From Nitrospirota bacterium (GTDB taxonomy: Bacteria > Nitrospirota > Nitrospiria > Nitrospirales > UBA8639), in the NCBI GenBank assembly GCA_029865515.1, contig JAOUGQ010000104.1:1-9509 (forward strand): a DNA stretch of 9,509 nt. The letters run 5' to 3'. The notes beneath the pieces were generated by a model that was not told the origin of the DNA, made no database searches, and saw only the letters and a program-made list of their open reading frames with translations. Below are positions 5,791 to 9,509 of the stretch, piece by piece. Each line of letters starts with the position of its first letter. The first letter of the stretch is position 1. The position numbers and the translations under genes are program-made.

Positions 5791-7368
5791 TTATTTTTTC
5801 GTATAGGCCGGCAAGACCATCGGTGAGATGACGCCAGCCGAGACATGATGCCGTTTGGCTTCGGCTCGAAACTGCTTGAGGTGCTCCAATGTCAATGAGC
5901 TTTTTGGCAGAGACTTGGCCCGCTCTGCCGCGAGGGTGCCGGTCCGCTTACCAAAGACCATTAAATCCAACAAGGAATTTCCCATCAACCGGTTTCGCCC
6001 ATGCAAGCCGCCGGAAGCCTCTCCCGCGACAAATAAATTGGCAACAGGCGTTTCTCCATTCACATCAATCTTCACGCCCCCGTTCTGATAGTGCAGCGTG
6101 GGGTAAATCAACACCGGATCCTTCCGAATATCTACCTGATACCGCTCATACTGCCGGACCATCGCTGGAAAATGTTTATCCAACGTTCCCGGTCCATGTT
6201 CCACATCTAACAACGGTGTATCGAGCCAGACTCCCACTCTCCCTGAAGGCGTTCGGACGCCTCGCCCCTCTTCACATTCCCGAATGATCGACGAGGACAC
6301 CACATCACGAGTATCCAATTCATTCACAAAGCGTTCGCCCGTCGCATTTACCAAATGCCCGCCCTCCGAGCGAATTCCTTCGGTCACAAGCGCGCCGACT
6401 AATTGCTCAGGATACACTCCACCGGAAGGATGATATTGAAAGGTATCGATTTGAACGAGAGGAACTCCGAGGCGATAGGCCAGGACCAGGGCATCCCCCG
6501 TCGCCCCATAATGATTGCTGGTTGGAAATCCCTGAATATGCAACCGGCCGATTCCACCAGTCGCCAGGATCACCGTTTTGGCTGCCACGACAACGTATCG
6601 GTTGTTGTCCAAGTCCTTCAGAACCGCGCCGGTGCAGGCGCCCTTGACATCGCTTAACAATTCCACCGCGGCCACAAATTCCAATAACGGGATTTTCTGG
6701 TTCAGGACCTCGTCCTTCAGCACCCGCATGATTTCCAAGCCGGTGTAATCCGAGCAGGTCAAGAGCCTGGCTTTTGAACTGCCTCCTCCTTTTTTGACAT
6801 GCAGATTTCCATCGGCATCACGATCGAATAAGACGCCCAATTCCAAAAGCCATTTCGCAATGGAAGGTCCCTCTTCCACCATGACCTTTAACAGTTGGTG
6901 GTCATTTTTCATATGTCCGCCTTTTAAGGTGTCCAAAAAATGTTGGACAGGCGAATCATCGGGTGCCACCGCAATTTGCATCCCCCCCTGGGCCATCACC
7001 GAATTAGAATCTCCCAGTCGCAGCTTGGTGGCCAGCAACACATTGGCCCCCTGGGCATGGGCGTGGAGTGCTGAGGCGCACCCTGCTCCTCCACCACCGA
7101 CGACTAAGACATCCACCGAATATTCAGGTGTGAGATCAAGATCAGCCGGGACAGGGCTTTCCCCCTCTAACAGCGTCGCCACTTCGGTCACGGTTAATTG
7201 ACCGGCATTGGGTCCAAATTTGATTGGTCGATAGGCGTGGGCCCGATGATCAGGATGGTATTTTTTGATAAGGCTGTCGCGTTCAGCGGGAGAAAGCTTC
7301 GGAAAGCTTTTGGAGCGACGGGCGTCTCTGGTTTGGTGAACCAGATTTCGTTGAGCGTTAAGTTCCAT
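5791..7368 (-). CDS. frdA: Fumarate reductase/succinate dehydrogenase flavoprotein, soluble TfrA-like type
   Basis: A 525-residue FAD protein that interconverts fumarate and succinate with its Fe-S partner. The start is taken as the ATG at 7368, 20 nt after the partner's stop; a longer in-frame start at 7452 would overlap that gene deeply. An ~80-residue leader precedes the dinucleotide motif VDVLVVGGGGAGCAS (85-99). Where membrane FrdA/SdhA has S-H-T-V-A-A-E-G-G with His-linked FAD, this has S-N-S-V-M-A-Q-G-G (121-129), so FAD should be non-covalent. Active-site residues appear intact: H313 (QYHPSG), T329-E330 (TEGIRSEGG), R354 (LDTRD), H427 (HYQNGG) and R460 (RNRLMGNS). The capping region is short, as in L-aspartate oxidase and thiol:fumarate reductase TfrA. 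NadB is therefore an alternative, but the adjacent Fe-S subunit and TCA genes favour a fumarate reductase. No Shine-Dalgarno is visible, so translational coupling is likely. Confidence 0.87.
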   Translation of the reverse strand: MELNAQRNLVHQTRDARRSKSFPKLSPAERDSLIKKYHPDHRAHAYRPIKFGPNAGQLTVTEVATLLEGESPVPADLDLTPEYSVDVLVVGGGGAGCASALHAHAQGANVLLATKLRLGDSNSVMAQGGMQIAVAPDDSPVQHFLDTLKGGHMKNDHQLLKVMVEEGPSIAKWLLELGVLFDRDADGNLHVKKGGGSSKARLLTCSDYTGLEIMRVLKDEVLNQKIPLLEFVAAVELLSDVKGACTGAVLKDLDNNRYVVVAAKTVILATGGIGRLHIQGFPTSNHYGATGDALVLAYRLGVPLVQIDTFQYHPSGGVYPEQLVGALVTEGIRSEGGHLVNATGERFVNELDTRDVVSSSIIRECEEGRGVRTPSGRVGVWLDTPLLDVEHGPGTLDKHFPAMVRQYERYQVDIRKDPVLIYPTLHYQNGGVKIDVNGETPVANLFVAGEASGGLHGRNRLMGNSLLDLMVFGKRTGTLAAERAKSLPKSSLTLEHLKQFRAEAKRHHVSAGVISPMVLPAYTKK

Positions 7369-7388
7369 GGGAAAGAAAATTGAGCCGG

Positions 7389-8105
7389 TCAGTTTGTTGA
7401 GGCCGTGGCATCCTGCAATTCCGCATCCGATAGCTTGAGAATACGATCCCATTCCTGTTGGAATCGCCCATCAGAAATCTCTTGAATGCGCTTGGAAAGA
7501 CCTTCCGGTTTCTCTGTGAAATGGGCGCCCTGAGCCCGACTGGCATAGAGTGCCACCAGATTGGGAGCGATATCGGCGATACAGACAGGCGCACACATCC
7601 CACACATCACGCAGTCCATAAACATTTCAGAGACTGCCTTAAAGTCGCCAAACACCGCTTTCCAGACCCCTTCCCGCACATCAATATGTTGCGGACAGGC
7701 TTCTGTACAGGCATTGCAATTACGACAAAGCGGGGCTTCAGGATAGAGCTCAAACAAATCCTGCTTAGGATCTTTGAGCTCAAGCAGATTATAGAGAGCT
7801 TTTCTGGCCGGAAAGGCCGGCATGAACGAAAACGACATGCCATCCTCAACCGCCATCGAGCAGGCCAAACAGGTTTTGACCTTGGGATCGTCTTTCGTGC
7901 GGTAATAGGTTGCACAGGCCCCACAAAACCCGCCTAAACACCCGACGCCACGAATGACATCCTGGCCCGTGTACCACAAGGCCTTGATCAAAGTGATACC
8001 GGCTGGTACTTGAAAACGCTTCCCCTCAATCTCCACTGTCACCATCTTAGGTTGGAGACCCCCTTCTTGAGCCGGGCTATTTTCTTTATTCAATGTGTCA
8101 GACAT
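7389..8105 (-). CDS. frdB: Fumarate reductase/succinate dehydrogenase iron-sulfur subunit, TfrB/HdrC-like
   Basis: A 238-residue soluble electron-transfer subunit, expected to pass electrons between a donor and the FAD of the flavoprotein encoded 20 nt downstream. The N-terminal [2Fe-2S] domain has C56-x4-C61-x2-C64 and a fourth ligand at C82 (KTCLAC; C79 is the alternative). Two further clusters are C127-x2-C130-x2-C133-x3-C137-P and C165-x2-C168-x2-C171-x3-C175. In SdhB the last site is C-x5-C-x3-C and holds [3Fe-4S]; C168 here adds the missing ligand and predicts a second [4Fe-4S], as in HdrC and TfrB. No membrane segment and no heterodisulfide-reductase (CCG) domain is present. The ATG at 8105 has only a distant AGGGAAGG (15 nt); the ATG at codon 21 is a possible alternative. 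It lies 74 nt after acn. The symbol frdB is used by analogy. Confidence 0.85.
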   Translation of the reverse strand: MSDTLNKENSPAQEGGLQPKMVTVEIEGKRFQVPAGITLIKALWYTGQDVIRGVGCLGGFCGACATYYRTKDDPKVKTCLACSMAVEDGMSFSFMPAFPARKALYNLLELKDPKQDLFELYPEAPLCRNCNACTEACPQHIDVREGVWKAVFGDFKAVSEMFMDCVMCGMCAPVCIADIAPNLVALYASRAQGAHFTEKPEGLSKRIQEISDGRFQQEWDRILKLSDAELQDATASTN

Positions 8106-8179
8106 AGTTTCTTGATGGTGCCTTCCCTATTTTACATTCCTTCTTGAGGCCTTCAAACAATCTGGCCACGCCCGCATCC

Positions 8180-9509
8180 TCAATTCAACGCATTCAAAGC
8201 TGAACCAGCCTTAAACCACGTGATTTGTTGTTCGGTCATACTATGATTGGCTTGAATGACCACCTCTTGCCCATTCTTCTTGTGAAGGATCACCTGAACC
8301 GGCTTGCCCGGCGCAAGGCCACTTAACCCCTTAACGCTGATGCGGTCTTCCTGTTCGATTTGGTCATAATCCTTGGGATTGGCAAATGTCAGCGGAAGGA
8401 TGCCTTGCTTCTTGAGGTTCGTCTCGTGAATGCGAGCGAAACTTTTTGTCAGGACCGCTTTGACGCCAAGGAACCTTGGAGACATCGCCGCATGTTCCCG
8501 ACTGCTTCCTTCACCATAGTTTTCATCCCCAACCACAAAGGACCCGCTGCCCTTGCCCTTATAATCGCGGGCAATTTGCGCAATCGTTAAACCACTTTCT
8601 CCGGTTAACACATTATTGCCTTTGCCCGCCTCGTTTGAGAAAGCATTGTTGGCACCTAGAAACATGTTGTCGCTGATCTTGTCCAAATGGCCACGGAATT
8701 TGAGCCATGGACCGGCGGGCGAGATATGATCGGTTGTCGTCTTCCCTTTGGTTTTAATCAATAACGGCAACTTCTCAAAATCCTTTCCATCCCATCGAGG
8801 AAAGGGTTGCAATAATTGCAATCGCTCACTGGTGGGAGGAATGTCCACTTCAAGACCGGAACCATCCTCAGCAGGTGGAACCAATCCTTCTTCCCCTTTG
8901 GCGAAACCCTTAGCCGGCAATTCATCTCCCTGAGGGGCCTCAAATTTAAAGTCTTTACCGTCTGCGGTCTTTAAAGTTCCCTTAACCGGATCAAAACCTA
9001 AATCCCCGGAAAACGCATAGGCAGTCACGACTTCCGGGCTGGCCAGGAAGGACAACGTTTCACTCACCCCATCATTTCGACCGGGAAAGTTGCGATTAAA
9101 CGTACTCACAATAGAGTCCGCTTTGCCCTTCACCGCGTCTGCCCGCTTCCATTGGCCGATACAGGGGCCACAGGCATTCGCTAAAACGGTGGCTCCCATG
9201 CTTTCAAAGGTCTCCAAAAATCCTTCGCGCTTCATGGTGTGGTAAATCCGCTCTGATCCAGGACTGACCAGGAAGGCGGTTTTGGCTTTGAGCCCGGCTT
9301 GCAACCCTTGCTTGGCAATATGCGCCGCACGTCCGATATCTTCATAGGATGAGTTGGTGCAGCTTCCTACTAATGTCGCTTTTAACTGAACGGGATAGCC
9401 TTTTTCTTTGGCTTCCGCTGCCATCTTGGAGATGGGCCTCGCGAGGTCAGGAGTGTGCGGTCCCACAACGTGTGGTTCAAGAGTGGACAGATCGATTTCG
9501 ACGATTTCA
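8180..9509 (-). CDS. acn: Aconitate hydratase, mitochondrial/AcnA-like type, C-terminal part (5' truncated by window edge)
   Basis: The frame is open to the right edge, giving about 442 C-terminal residues; the GTG at 9466 is internal, since the preceding codons read VEIDLSTLEPHV as in aconitases. The enzyme interconverts citrate and isocitrate via cis-aconitate using a [4Fe-4S] cluster. Cluster ligands are visible: Cys in GSCTNSSYED (window residue 50) and both Cys in NACGPCIGQW (113, 116). The 63- and 3-residue spacings equal those of mitochondrial aconitase (C358, C421, C424). The C-terminal swivel domain shows DHISPAGPWLKFRGH, GDENYGEGSSREHAAM and KSFARIHETNLKKQGILPL. About 300 N-terminal residues lie outside the window. 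It is the first visible gene of the acn-frdB-frdA-sucC-sucD series, 74 nt before frdB. The promoter is not in the window. Confidence 0.96.
   Translation of the reverse strand, partial: EIVEIDLSTLEPHVVGPHTPDLARPISKMAAEAKEKGYPVQLKATLVGSCTNSSYEDIGRAAHIAKQGLQAGLKAKTAFLVSPGSERIYHTMKREGFLETFESMGATVLANACGPCIGQWKRADAVKGKADSIVSTFNRNFPGRNDGVSETLSFLASPEVVTAYAFSGDLGFDPVKGTLKTADGKDFKFEAPQGDELPAKGFAKGEEGLVPPAEDGSGLEVDIPPTSERLQLLQPFPRWDGKDFEKLPLLIKTKGKTTTDHISPAGPWLKFRGHLDKISDNMFLGANNAFSNEAGKGNNVLTGESGLTIAQIARDYKGKGSGSFVVGDENYGEGSSREHAAMSPRFLGVKAVLTKSFARIHETNLKKQGILPLTFANPKDYDQIEQEDRISVKGLSGLAPGKPVQVILHKKNGQEVVIQANHSMTEQQITWFKAGSALNALN

Noticed and set aside
7369..7452. N-terminal extension of the flavoprotein (28 codons)
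   Set aside because: It would overlap the end of frdB by about 64 nt, starts with a GTG/TTG-type codon and is not expected from the family; the ATG at 7368 fits better.
7458..7937. 159-codon plus-strand frame
   Set aside because: Antisense to the iron-sulfur subunit; its open length follows from the codon use of the real gene.

Overview
The window looks like chromosomal DNA of an autotrophic or TCA-centred bacterium, most plausibly of the Nitrospira/Leptospirillum group (Nitrospirota). That assignment is an inference from three things: a soluble-type fumarate reductase/succinate dehydrogenase pair, the aconitase-fumarate reductase-succinyl-CoA synthetase grouping expected of a reductive TCA cycle, and moderate GC. 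No ribosomal marker is present to confirm it.

Layout, left to right. (1) Positions 1-771, plus strand: the C-terminal end of a RecQ-family DNA helicase (end of RQC, then HRDC, then a C-terminal helix-turn-helix region), cut by the window edge. (2) Positions 772-2700: an accessory-looking stretch. It holds two minus-strand tandem paralogous genes of unknown function that both carry an R-N-x3-H motif typical of HEPN-fold proteins. They are flanked by non-coding DNA containing what look like fragments of dispersed repeats. (3) Positions 2701-3189, minus strand: a SlyD-type FKBP peptidyl-prolyl isomerase with a His-rich tail, preceded by a good Shine-Dalgarno sequence and a plausible sigma70 promoter. 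(4) Positions 3190-3608: non-coding, with several short perfect hairpins. (5) Positions 3609-9509, minus strand: a tight five-gene cluster, in transcription order acn (5' end outside the window), an iron-sulfur subunit (frdB-like), a flavoprotein (frdA-like), sucC and sucD.

The five-gene cluster covers citrate/isocitrate interconversion, fumarate/succinate interconversion and succinate/succinyl-CoA interconversion. Gaps of 20-83 nt suggest co-transcription. The fumarate reductase-like pair is unusual. The flavoprotein has Asn where membrane SDH/FRD has the FAD-linking His. The iron-sulfur subunit has an extra Cys that should turn the usual [3Fe-4S] site into a second [4Fe-4S]. No membrane-anchor gene accompanies them. 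Together these suggest a soluble enzyme of the thiol:fumarate reductase / HdrC-like type rather than respiratory complex II.

The least understood part is the tandem HEPN-like gene pair. No nucleotidyltransferase-type partner gene is visible beside it.
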